A DNA stretch of 64,000 bases. Origin: Flavobacterium tyrosinilyticum (lineage in GTDB: Bacteria; Bacteroidota; Bacteroidia; Flavobacteriales; Flavobacteriaceae). Below the pieces are notes generated by a model. That model made no database searches. It saw nothing but the letters and a program-made list of their open reading frames with translations, and had not been told where the DNA came from. Both the position numbers and the translations under genes were made by a program. Each line of letters starts with the position of its first letter. Within the stretch, counting starts at the first letter, position 1. The stretch is taken from assembly GCF_023656565.1 (NCBI RefSeq), contig NZ_JAMOKG010000003.1, positions 992,001-1,056,000 on the forward strand, read 5' to 3'. Positions 17,570 through 25,568 of the stretch are shown one piece after another.

Positions 17570-17630
17570 CAAAAGTAGCGCCTTACCGTACCAATAAAGC
17601 ATACCAGTTTTGTAATTATAACTAGTCCGG
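17570..17630 (-). promoter_or_regulatory. Receptor promoter with 45-bp MocR-like operator
   Basis: TACTTTTG (17577-17570, minus strand) is the -7 element, 22 bp before the receptor start codon. Upstream, 17586-17630 starts with CCGTACCAATAAA and ends with TAGTCCGG. The element at 43994-44038 over the MocR gene start has the same length and ends, with 33 of 45 bases identical by my count. The outer arms form an imperfect inverted repeat (CCGTAC / GTCCGG), and ATACCAGTTT in the middle resembles a direct repeat of the first arm. Confidence 0.65.
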
Positions 17631-17678
17631 ATGAATTTCTATTCTATTTTGGCCAAATTCAAATAAACCTGAGAGATA

Positions 17679-18818
17679 TTACTTATAAATCAAATATTTA
17701 GCACGCATTTTTTTAAATGCTGTCACACCTTCTTTCCAGCTGTTTCTAATTTCTTCTTCCGAAATTCCGGCTTCAATTTGCTGTTGCAATTTTTCGTTGC
17801 CAGCACGAATGGCAAATTTTCTTTTATCAAAAAACTTCGATTTATCAGAAGTGGTTTGATAGGCTTTAATAAGCCATTTTATTTCTAATCTATTTACTTT
17901 CGGAATTGCAGATAAATCTTCTCCATTACATTCCACACCTTTATACAAAGGATCTTTATCGCCAAAATTAGGTTTTGGAATAAAAGCAAAATCACTTTTT
18001 GGAAGATATGGAGATCCGTAAATCTGAAATTGCTTTTCAGTTCCACGTCCCATACTCACATTAGTTCCTTCAAAAAGGCATAAACTCACGTACAAATTAA
18101 TAGCTTGATCGTTTGGTAAATTTGGCGAAGGTCTTACAGGTAAACTATAAGAGCTTTTTCTAGTATAATTCAAACACGGAATTACAGTCAACTTACATTG
18201 AATTCCATCTTTCAGCCATTTTTGTCCGTTGATCATTTTTGCTTCTTCGCCCAAAGTCATTCCGTGCAATAAAGGCGTCGGATGCATTCCGATACCGCTT
18301 TTAAAAGCAATATCCAAAACCGGACCGTCGACAATCGCGATATTCGGATTGGGACGATCCAGTACAATCAGTGGAACATTGTTCTCTGCGCAGGCTTCCA
18401 TAATGCGGTGCATTGTAGAAACATACGTGTATAATCGTGTTCCAACATCCTGCAAATCAAAAATCATAATATCGATTCCTTTTAATTGCTCTGGTGTTGG
18501 TTTATTGTTTTTTCCGTATAATGAAGTAATCGATAACCCTGTTTTAGAATCTATTTCGTCCGATACATGTTCGCCCGCATCGGCTGTCCCTCTAAAACCG
18601 TGTTCTGGTGCAAAAATGGTTTTGATTCTTACTTTTTGTTCTACTAAAAAATCGACTAAGTGTTTTTCTTTAGTGATAATTCCCGTTTGATTGGTAACGA
18701 TTCCTACGGTTTTGCCTTTTAATAAAGGTAAGTATTTTTCAGAATTCTCAGCGCCGGTTTTTATTTGCTGCGCAAAAGAAACCGCTGAAATTAGTATGCA
18801 GATTATTATATTTTTCAT
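17679..18818 (-). CDS. namZ: NamZ-type exo-beta-N-acetylmuramidase (DUF1343), paralog 1
   Basis: 379 residues with a signal peptide (MKNIIICILISAVSFAQ). Family signatures: GKTVGIVTNQTGI, FAPEHGFRGTADAGEHV, IMIFDLQDVGTRLYTY, LDRPNPN, and NLPNDQAINLYVSLCLFEGTNVSMGRGTE-type C-terminal core. DUF1343 was characterised as NamZ in Bacillus subtilis, an exo-acting enzyme removing MurNAc from non-reducing ends of glycan strands. The second paralog in this window (35096-36298) is clearly homologous over the full length. Here it is the last gene of the leftward glycosidase series, after a 227-bp gap with a long inverted repeat. Confidence 0.88.
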   Translation of the reverse strand: MKNIIICILISAVSFAQQIKTGAENSEKYLPLLKGKTVGIVTNQTGIITKEKHLVDFLVEQKVRIKTIFAPEHGFRGTADAGEHVSDEIDSKTGLSITSLYGKNNKPTPEQLKGIDIMIFDLQDVGTRLYTYVSTMHRIMEACAENNVPLIVLDRPNPNIAIVDGPVLDIAFKSGIGMHPTPLLHGMTLGEEAKMINGQKWLKDGIQCKLTVIPCLNYTRKSSYSLPVRPSPNLPNDQAINLYVSLCLFEGTNVSMGRGTEKQFQIYGSPYLPKSDFAFIPKPNFGDKDPLYKGVECNGEDLSAIPKVNRLEIKWLIKAYQTTSDKSKFFDKRKFAIRAGNEKLQQQIEAGISEEEIRNSWKEGVTAFKKMRAKYLIYK

Positions 18819-18843
18819 AGTGATTATTTTTTATATTTTTTCT

Positions 18844-19037
18844 GCCACGAATTCACGAATTATTATTTATAATCTATGTGTTTAAAAAACATCCACCGAA
18901 TTACACCAATTTGAAATAATTCGTGAATCAAGCGACAGCGAACAAGCAAAACAATTGGCTAAAAATCATTTTAATCCTTTTAATCTGTGGCAAAATTTTT
19001 CTCACAGATTGAGAAAATTAATTCGTGAATTCGTGGC
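18844..19037. repeat. 194-bp inverted-repeat-bounded intergenic element
   Basis: GCCACGAATTCACGAATTA (18844-18862) is perfectly inverted at 19019-19037. The interior also repeats AATTCGTGAAT and carries a TCTGTGG / CACAGA pair. It fills the gap between the AmiE-like gene and the first namZ. Structure (long perfect ends, no ORF) resembles the AACACATAG family but the sequence differs. Confidence 0.8.
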
Positions 19038-19045
19038 TAAAAAAA

Positions 19046-20350
19046 TCATTTATTAATTTGCCTCCAGATTTTAGCACTAAAATCGTCTTTATACATTAAT
19101 CGGTTTGTTCTCGTTGGGTTAACTCGATTCGTTAGAATGATTAAAAATCTATTAGTATTTCTATTCATAAAGAAAAAAGTTCCTGTGAAACCTGTATGTC
19201 CAAAATCGTCTTTTGTAAAAAACTCGTCTGGTTTTCTTTTATCAAAACCTAAACCTCTGTAAATTCCTTCTTTCGCAAGTGGCGAATCTGTAAACTCTTT
19301 TACGACATTTGCCTTTAGAATCTGTTTTCCTTTATAATTTCCGTTGTTCATTAACATTTTGCAGATAACGGCAATCGATTCTGCGTTGGCAAATAAACCT
19401 GCATTTCCAGAGACACCTCCAAAAATTGCCGCCGCTTCATCATGCACATAACCTTTAATAGTATCTCTTCTGAAGAAATTATCTACTTCAGTCGGCATTA
19501 CGTTTTCAATTGAAGTCCATTTTAACGGATTATATCCAATTTTTGAAATGCCTAATTCGGTATAAATTTCATTGGTGAACTTATCGAGTTTTTTGCCTGT
19601 TTTGGTTTCTATCATTTGTTTCACCAAAAGCAAATTTAAATCGCTATACAAATATTTCCCTCTCGGATTTGTATTGGCCTTCGCAATCCTTTCATAAACT
19701 GACGGATAAAATTCTGGATTCAGCCACATGTTTTTATAAATCTGAACCCAATTTTCTTTTGGTTCAAAAACCAGATATTTAGAATCGTAAACAATATTTT
19801 TGTTCACAAACATATTATCAAAAGGCTCAACATATTGCTCTGATTTTTGATTGCTCAACAAAGCCGAATTATCTGGTGTAGAAAGCAATGATTGATAAAA
19901 AGTGATACTTGGTGTTAATCCAGAAGTATGTGTTAGCAATTCAAAAAGCGTTAAATCGGAAATCGCTGTGTTTTTGTACATCGGAACAATTTCGCCCACT
20001 TGATCTGTCAATTTAATTTTTCCATCTCCAACCAAACGCATCGTTACCAATGTCGCTCCTAAAACTTTAGACATTGAAGCCAAATCAAAAACATCATCTG
20101 ATTTTACTAATTGCTTTTTTGTATAATCATGATAACCGTAATTTTTAACTATCAAATTAAAATCCATTGTACCCACAATAATTTGCGCTCCTGGAAAAAA
20201 ACCTTTTTCAAGCGCATTTGTCATCATCGAATCAATGTAAACTTCATTTCTTTTTACATCAAAAGATTGCTTTGCCTTTTTCTGAGAATAACCATTTATT
20301 CCCAAAAAAATCAACGAAACCATTATAATTTTGACACCAATATTTTTCAT
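19046..20350 (-). CDS. AmiE-like serine hydrolase (beta-lactamase/class C fold), putative MurNAc-peptide amidase
   Basis: 434 residues with a signal peptide (ends GINGYSQ). The class C beta-lactamase-like fold has S92-M-S-K95 (DLASMSKVLGA), a Tyr motif in YSDLNLL and GHTGFTGTFFF near the C-terminus. GYVHDEAAAIFGGVSGNAGLF matches the C-terminal half of the NagZ fusion in this window (GYVHDMAAAMEGGVAGHAGIF), so the two are the same subfamily. In Bacillus subtilis AmiE of this fold removes the peptide from MurNAc and is encoded with nagZ, namZ and murQ. The same role is likely here. It starts 4 bp after the GH20 gene stop codon. Confidence 0.85.
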   Translation of the reverse strand: MKNIGVKIIMVSLIFLGINGYSQKKAKQSFDVKRNEVYIDSMMTNALEKGFFPGAQIIVGTMDFNLIVKNYGYHDYTKKQLVKSDDVFDLASMSKVLGATLVTMRLVGDGKIKLTDQVGEIVPMYKNTAISDLTLFELLTHTSGLTPSITFYQSLLSTPDNSALLSNQKSEQYVEPFDNMFVNKNIVYDSKYLVFEPKENWVQIYKNMWLNPEFYPSVYERIAKANTNPRGKYLYSDLNLLLVKQMIETKTGKKLDKFTNEIYTELGISKIGYNPLKWTSIENVMPTEVDNFFRRDTIKGYVHDEAAAIFGGVSGNAGLFANAESIAVICKMLMNNGNYKGKQILKANVVKEFTDSPLAKEGIYRGLGFDKRKPDEFFTKDDFGHTGFTGTFFFMNRNTNRFLIILTNRVNPTRTNRLMYKDDFSAKIWRQINK

Positions 20351-20354
20351 AGTA

Positions 20355-22856
20355 CTACGGATTAATTTTTAAGTCCTGCCCTGCCATTAAAGGCTCATTA
20401 TTGGTTCCTGTAATTTGAATTCTAACGGCTTTTACAGGCTGTTTCGGATAAATCGATGCATTTCCGTAATCGAAATTATCTGCTTTTATAAAATCAGTTC
20501 CATTATATGAAAACTCTACAAAACCATTATTAATAATAAATCTTGGATGATGCGGAATTCCGGTTAAAACATCTATTTTAGAAGAGATTACAGGATTAGT
20601 AAAGGTATACAAAATCCAATCGCCGTCTTTACACGCAACATCGGTACGCAAATACGATTCTTCATTGTAATCTTGCAGATTCGAAATTGGAAACTTCGGA
20701 TTTTCTGCCATCGAAGAAGTCACTTTCACTTCTGGTTCCTGATAAGGCGAGCAATTGAATTTTACATTTGCAGCGGACTTTTTCTCTTCCTTATTTTCAA
20801 CCGTAAAATCCAATCTATACGTGTTTTTTGCGTTGTAATTTTCAATTAGAAATCTCAAACGAGGTTTTGATTTTAAAGCTTTTTCGTCTGCATAAGTCTG
20901 AACTAATTTATCATTTTCAAAAAGCGAAACATTTTTGATTGTTCCGTTCGCTCCATCGTCTGTTGGATTAAATGTCAAATACCAAATCCCTTTTTTATCT
21001 ACATGTTCTGAGATGTTTTCAGAAATAGTCAGAACTTCTGCTTTTGAAGTATTCCAAGTAGCAACAGGCAATTTCTCCACTTTTACAGCTGGACTTGCCG
21101 ACGTTTCATTAAAAAACACTCTAAACATATACTGCTCGTAATCTTTCGTCTGAATTGGTCCTGTATATAAAGAAGATTGTCTTGTTGGCTCATTTCCATC
21201 TTTGTCAAATCGTACAACGGCACCTTCATAAGGCGGTGTTACGGTAATAGTTCCGTTTTTATAAATAGCTGTTGGGGGAAAATCTCTAAATGCAATTCCC
21301 ATATTGGCCAATCTTTTTAAATGGTTGTTGGTTAATCTTTCATAAAAATCATCCCAGTTTTTATCTTCTTTTTTAGACCAGCCAATTTCAGATAAAGCAC
21401 TGATTCTCGGATAACTTTGGTATTCCATAATTCTTGCTGGACGATCCAAATATTCGCTCCATAAAGCGCCTTGAACTCCAATGATATTTTTTTGTTCTTC
21501 GGGAGTTAAGTCAGCATCAGGAATTGGTTCAAACGAATACGCTCTTTTGGTATCTGTGATTGCTGCCCAACGATGGCCTCGTTCTGTTTCAGATTGTGCC
21601 ATATCGTAATACGTAAACTGTCCCGGCATCATGATCGTTTTATATCCTTTTTTTGCCGATTCAATTCCGTAACTAATTCCCTGCCAAGCAGAAATCAATG
21701 TGTTCGGATTAATTTCTCCGCCTTTCAGGATTTCATTCCATCCATCCGTTTTTTTATGGTATTTATCTACAATCGTTTGAACTCTTCTAAAAAAATAATT
21801 CTGAAGCTGAAAACTATCTGTAAATCCTTCTTTTGCCATTAAAGCTTGACATTTTGGACAATGTTCCCAATTGGCACGATTCACTTCGTCTCCCGCAATA
21901 TGAATATATTCAAAAGGAAATAATCCAGAAACTTCTTTAATGATTGAATCGAGAAGATCATAATTTTCTTCACGCCCCACACACCAGACATTTTTCACTT
22001 CTCCCTGAACACTTTTAAGTTCCTGCGTTATCGCACAACCCACTTCTGGATATGAAGCCGTTACCGCACGCGAATGCCCTGGAATTTCGATTTCTGGCAT
22101 TACAGAAATACCGCGATTTGCAGCATAAGCTACGACTTCTTTAATATCTTCTTGTGTATAAAAACCTCCGTAACGTTTGTCTCCAGAACCATAAGATGGC
22201 AATAAAACTTCGCCAGGGCCTCTCCAAGCACCTTTTAAAGTTAAATCTGGCATTGATTTGATTTCGATTCTCCAACCGTTATCGTCAGTTAAATGCCAGT
22301 GAAAAACATTCATTTTATGAGCAGCCAACCAGTCGATATAATTTTTTACAGTTTCTTTGTCAAAGAATTGTCGTGAACAATCCAACATCATTCCGCGCCA
22401 ATCAAAACGAGGATAATCTTCTATTTTCACAAACGGAAGAGCTCCTTTTGTAACTTCTTTTGCAGAACAAATTTGCAGTAAAGTCTGAAATCCGTTTAAA
22501 ACACCTTTATCCGTTTTTCCTTTTATGAAAGTTCCTTTTTCGTTTATTTCTAATTGATAACCTTCGTTTGGAAGATTCAGTTTCTTATCTACTAAAAATG
22601 AAATAGTATTTTTTCCGTGTTTTTTTCCAATGGAAACAATTGGGGCAACTCCTGTATTTTTTGAAAAACCAGCTGTGATATAATCGGCGCTATTTTTTAG
22701 TTTTTTGTCTACAACAATTTTTAATGGTGAAGGCAAAACAAACTGTCCCGCGCTTTGCAGAACCGATACAGGCTTGGGAATTAAATCTAATTTTTGGGCT
22801 TGTACAAAACTAAGCGAACTTAGAAATAGGGCTAATAGAAGAATACTTTTTCTCAT
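20355..22856 (-). CDS. Beta-N-acetylhexosaminidase, GH20
   Basis: 833 residues with a signal peptide (to about residue 20). A GH20b N-terminal domain (about 25-145) is followed by the catalytic barrel: RFDWRGMMLDCSRQFF, HKMNVFHWHLTDDNGWRIEIK, and the catalytic pair Asp323-Glu324 in HIAGDEVNRANWEHCP. After about residue 510 come a chitobiase C-terminal-like part and a discoidin/F5-8 type C-like module. It removes terminal GlcNAc or GalNAc from glycans in the periplasm or outside. It sits between the GHL10 gene (13 bp) and the AmiE-like gene (4 bp), clearly one operon. Confidence 0.93.
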   Translation of the reverse strand: MRKSILLLALFLSSLSFVQAQKLDLIPKPVSVLQSAGQFVLPSPLKIVVDKKLKNSADYITAGFSKNTGVAPIVSIGKKHGKNTISFLVDKKLNLPNEGYQLEINEKGTFIKGKTDKGVLNGFQTLLQICSAKEVTKGALPFVKIEDYPRFDWRGMMLDCSRQFFDKETVKNYIDWLAAHKMNVFHWHLTDDNGWRIEIKSMPDLTLKGAWRGPGEVLLPSYGSGDKRYGGFYTQEDIKEVVAYAANRGISVMPEIEIPGHSRAVTASYPEVGCAITQELKSVQGEVKNVWCVGREENYDLLDSIIKEVSGLFPFEYIHIAGDEVNRANWEHCPKCQALMAKEGFTDSFQLQNYFFRRVQTIVDKYHKKTDGWNEILKGGEINPNTLISAWQGISYGIESAKKGYKTIMMPGQFTYYDMAQSETERGHRWAAITDTKRAYSFEPIPDADLTPEEQKNIIGVQGALWSEYLDRPARIMEYQSYPRISALSEIGWSKKEDKNWDDFYERLTNNHLKRLANMGIAFRDFPPTAIYKNGTITVTPPYEGAVVRFDKDGNEPTRQSSLYTGPIQTKDYEQYMFRVFFNETSASPAVKVEKLPVATWNTSKAEVLTISENISEHVDKKGIWYLTFNPTDDGANGTIKNVSLFENDKLVQTYADEKALKSKPRLRFLIENYNAKNTYRLDFTVENKEEKKSAANVKFNCSPYQEPEVKVTSSMAENPKFPISNLQDYNEESYLRTDVACKDGDWILYTFTNPVISSKIDVLTGIPHHPRFIINNGFVEFSYNGTDFIKADNFDYGNASIYPKQPVKAVRIQITGTNNEPLMAGQDLKINP

Positions 22857-22869
22857 TTCTTTTTATATT

Positions 22870-24351
22870 TTATTTTGTTGAAAATTCAATCGGACTGCTT
22901 TCTGTCTGGGTCTGACTCAAAGCGGTGAGCGCATAAACGTAGTTTTCCAAATCTGGGTTTGGCACTTCTAGTTTTAGAGCCGTTGTCACATAATAAATAT
23001 TCTGAGGATTTGAGAAATCGGTAATTTTTCCTTTTGGAAATCTGTAAATCACATATTTTTTGTCATTTAAAGCCGCCTTCCAAGTTAAAACTGCTTTGTC
23101 GCCTTTTTTGGCAATTACTGCATTTGTTGGAACTTCTGGTTTTAATCTCGTAATTCTATTCGCTTCTGGCGTTAAAGCGATGTATTTGTATTCTTTTTGA
23201 AGAAGAGGATTTCTAAGTGTATCTCCTTTTTTTAAGAAAGTCGAAGCGGTAAAATGCATCGAACCATCAATTTGAGGCATTTTACGAATCATTTCAATCT
23301 GTTTTACAATTTGATCTGGACTTCTCCATTCTGGTTCTTTAGCAGTAGTTGAAATTTTGTAATCGCCATGACCCACATAAACATTTGCTCCGTATTTGTG
23401 TTCTGCCCACCATTTTGCCAGAACTTCAAAATTGGCTCTGTCAAAACCAATGTGCCAATAGATTTGAGGCGTTACATAATCGATCCAGTTTTCTTTTTGC
23501 CATTTTAAGATATTCGCATACAAATCATCATAATTGGTTGCTCCTGCTTTTGTATTAGAACCTTGTGAATCTTTGGCTATATTTCTCCAAACTCCAAATG
23601 GCGAAATTCCGAATTCGACTTCTGGTTTATTAGCGATAATGGTATCTCTAATTTGTTTGATGATTAAATCGACATTGTCTCTTCTCCAATCGTCTTTGTC
23701 TTTAAACTGGCGCGGTTCTTTGGCAAATGCTTTTTCATCTGGAAACTCCTGCCCTTCAATTTTATACGGATAAAAATAATCATCCATATGCACGGCCTGA
23801 ATATCATATTTACGAACAATTTCGCCCACAACAGAAGCCACAAAATTTCTAGTTTCTTGCAAACCTGGATTAAAATATCTCGTTTTTCCGTACGTCAGAA
23901 AAAGGTCTGGTCTTTTAAAATATAAATGATTTTTTGAAAGCACATCTCTTACCGTATCTTTTTGAACACGATACGGATTAAGCCACACATGAACGTTCAT
24001 TCCGCGTTTTCCTGCTTCGTCAATCATCATCTGCAACGGATCAAAACCTGGCGCAACGCCTTGAGTTCCGGTTATCCAATGCGACGCTGGTTCTTTGGTC
24101 GATTTGTAATACGCATCGGCCGTTGGGCGAATTTGAAAAATTACAGTATTCATATTGTAAGAACGTAGATTATCCAAAATGGCAATCATTTCGTTCTTCA
24201 TTTCTTTATCTGATAATCCTGGTTTAGAAGGCCAGTCGATATTTTCTACGGTAGAAATCCAAGCGGCTCGCATTTCTCTTTTTGGAGATTGCTGACTGAA
24301 AATTTTGGTCTGAATCAGCAATACCAAAATCACAATTTTTAGGCTTTTCAT
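22870..24351 (-). CDS. GHL10/DUF187 glycoside-hydrolase-like protein (YddW type)
   Basis: 493 residues with a signal peptide (ends KIFSQ). The TIM-barrel has REMRAAWISTVENIDWPS, FQIRPTADAYY, GMNVHVWLNPYR, AVHMDDYFYP and WIDYVTPQIYWHIGF, all typical of the GHL10 (COG1649) family, followed by a short fibronectin-like C-terminal domain (about 410-490). In some bacteria these are peptidoglycan-active hydrolases (DigH of E. coli acts on denuded glycan), which fits this locus. It heads the GHL10-GH20-AmiE operon. Confidence 0.88.
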   Translation of the reverse strand: MKSLKIVILVLLIQTKIFSQQSPKREMRAAWISTVENIDWPSKPGLSDKEMKNEMIAILDNLRSYNMNTVIFQIRPTADAYYKSTKEPASHWITGTQGVAPGFDPLQMMIDEAGKRGMNVHVWLNPYRVQKDTVRDVLSKNHLYFKRPDLFLTYGKTRYFNPGLQETRNFVASVVGEIVRKYDIQAVHMDDYFYPYKIEGQEFPDEKAFAKEPRQFKDKDDWRRDNVDLIIKQIRDTIIANKPEVEFGISPFGVWRNIAKDSQGSNTKAGATNYDDLYANILKWQKENWIDYVTPQIYWHIGFDRANFEVLAKWWAEHKYGANVYVGHGDYKISTTAKEPEWRSPDQIVKQIEMIRKMPQIDGSMHFTASTFLKKGDTLRNPLLQKEYKYIALTPEANRITRLKPEVPTNAVIAKKGDKAVLTWKAALNDKKYVIYRFPKGKITDFSNPQNIYYVTTALKLEVPNPDLENYVYALTALSQTQTESSPIEFSTK

Positions 24352-24460
24352 AAATTATTATTTTAGGTCGTTAGTATAATATTGTTGGCAGAAAATTTTA
24401 ACCGCAAAGGGCGCAGTGGTTTACGCTATGTTCGCAAAAGTTTCTTTTCATTTTTTTAAT

Positions 24461-24537
24461 CTCGCAAAGTCGCAGAGGCGCAAAGTTTTTCTCTTTTAAG
24501 CTTTTTTTTATTCTTTGCGCCTCTTCGACTTTGCGAG
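24461..24537. repeat. Long inverted repeat (CGCAAAGTCGCAGAGGCGCAAAG type)
   Basis: Left arm 24461-24485 starts CTCGCAAAGTCGCAGAGG; the right arm 24513-24537 pairs with it at 24 of 25 positions across a 27-bp spacer. The 24352-24685 gap also holds the CCTAACAGG hairpin at 24602. I see no gene or clear promoter in the remainder. Confidence 0.8.
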
Positions 24538-24601
24538 CAATCTCATAGAGTAAAGAAGAAAACTTAAAAAAATCTTTCTAATTTAGATTGGCAAAAAAAT
24601 A

Positions 24602-24628
24602 CCTAACAGGTTTTGAAAACCTGTTAGG
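24602..24628. repeat. CCTAACAGG hairpin, copy 2
   Basis: CCTAACAGGTTTT and AAAACCTGTTAGG pair perfectly over 13 bp around one unpaired base. It lies about 60 bp past the esterase stop codon (minus strand) and may terminate the lactate-dehydrogenase/esterase transcript. Confidence 0.65.
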
Positions 24629-24685
24629 ATAACCAACCAAAATTTATGCATTACAAATTATCGGTAGTTCGCAATGCACTTAACG

Positions 24686-25513
24686 TTACTTTGTTTTTAT
24701 GTTTTCGTTGAAGAAATCATGAAAAAATAAAAGCTGATATTTTAAAGAATTCTCCCAATATTTAAGATTATGTTCGCCTGGGCGTTCGATATAATCGTGA
24801 TTTATTTTTAGATCCAACATTTTTTCATGCAGTTCTCTGTTTACTTTCATAAAGAAATCATCAACTCCGCAGTCAATAATTAGTTTTAATTTGTTGTCTT
24901 TTACCAAGTCTAACATATTGGTCACAGTATTTTGATTCCAGTTTTCTGGGAATTCTGTAATTGGACCTAATCGTTTTTTGATATCCCAATTTTCAGGAAA
25001 CGGACGAAAATCTACTCCTCCGCTCATACTTCCTGCGGCACCAAATACATCTTGATGTTTGAATGACAAATACAAAGCGCCATGTCCGCCCATACTTAAA
25101 CCTGAAATGGCTCTTGCTTTACGGTCTGCAATTGTTCTGTACTGTTTATCAATAAACGGAACCAGTTCTTTTACCACATAAGTTTCATACTTAAAACTCG
25201 GATCGATTGGACTGTCAAAATACCAGCTTGAATAATTTCCATCTACTCCAACCACTATAAATCCGTATTGATCTACTTGTTTTCCCAGTTCTTTAAAATC
25301 TTTGGCCCATGAAGCATAATTTCCGCTATAGCCGTGAAGCAGATAAACAACTGGAAATGTTTTCTTGCTCTTTTTATAATTTTCTGGAACTACCACACAA
25401 GTTTTAATGTTCTTCTGCATTGAAGGGCTAAAAACTTGTAAAGTGTCAACCTTTGCTGCTCTGGCTGTAAAAATTAAAAACGCGAACAAAAAGGTGTAAA
25501 TTGTTTTTTTCAT
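24686..25513 (-). CDS. Secreted esterase of the esterase-D/acetyl-xylan-esterase type
   Basis: The start is set at 25513, where a signal peptide begins (MKKTIYTFLFAFLIFTARA); an upstream in-frame start would add 17 residues before it. 275 residues: VVYLLHGYSGNYASW (oxyanion region), nucleophile Ser140 in AISGLSMGGHGALYL, an Asp in DCGVDDFF and His in PGEHNLKYW. Family members cleave acyl esters from sugars or small molecules. In this locus an O-acetyl sugar (for example O-acetylated MurNAc) would be a reasonable substrate, but that is inference. It lies 55 bp behind the D-lactate-dehydrogenase-like gene. Confidence 0.85.
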   Translation of the reverse strand: MKKTIYTFLFAFLIFTARAAKVDTLQVFSPSMQKNIKTCVVVPENYKKSKKTFPVVYLLHGYSGNYASWAKDFKELGKQVDQYGFIVVGVDGNYSSWYFDSPIDPSFKYETYVVKELVPFIDKQYRTIADRKARAISGLSMGGHGALYLSFKHQDVFGAAGSMSGGVDFRPFPENWDIKKRLGPITEFPENWNQNTVTNMLDLVKDNKLKLIIDCGVDDFFMKVNRELHEKMLDLKINHDYIERPGEHNLKYWENSLKYQLLFFHDFFNENIKTK

Positions 25514-25568
25514 AATTGATGTTTTTATAAAATAATATTTTTGAAAAGCACTGGGAAAATACAAAAAA

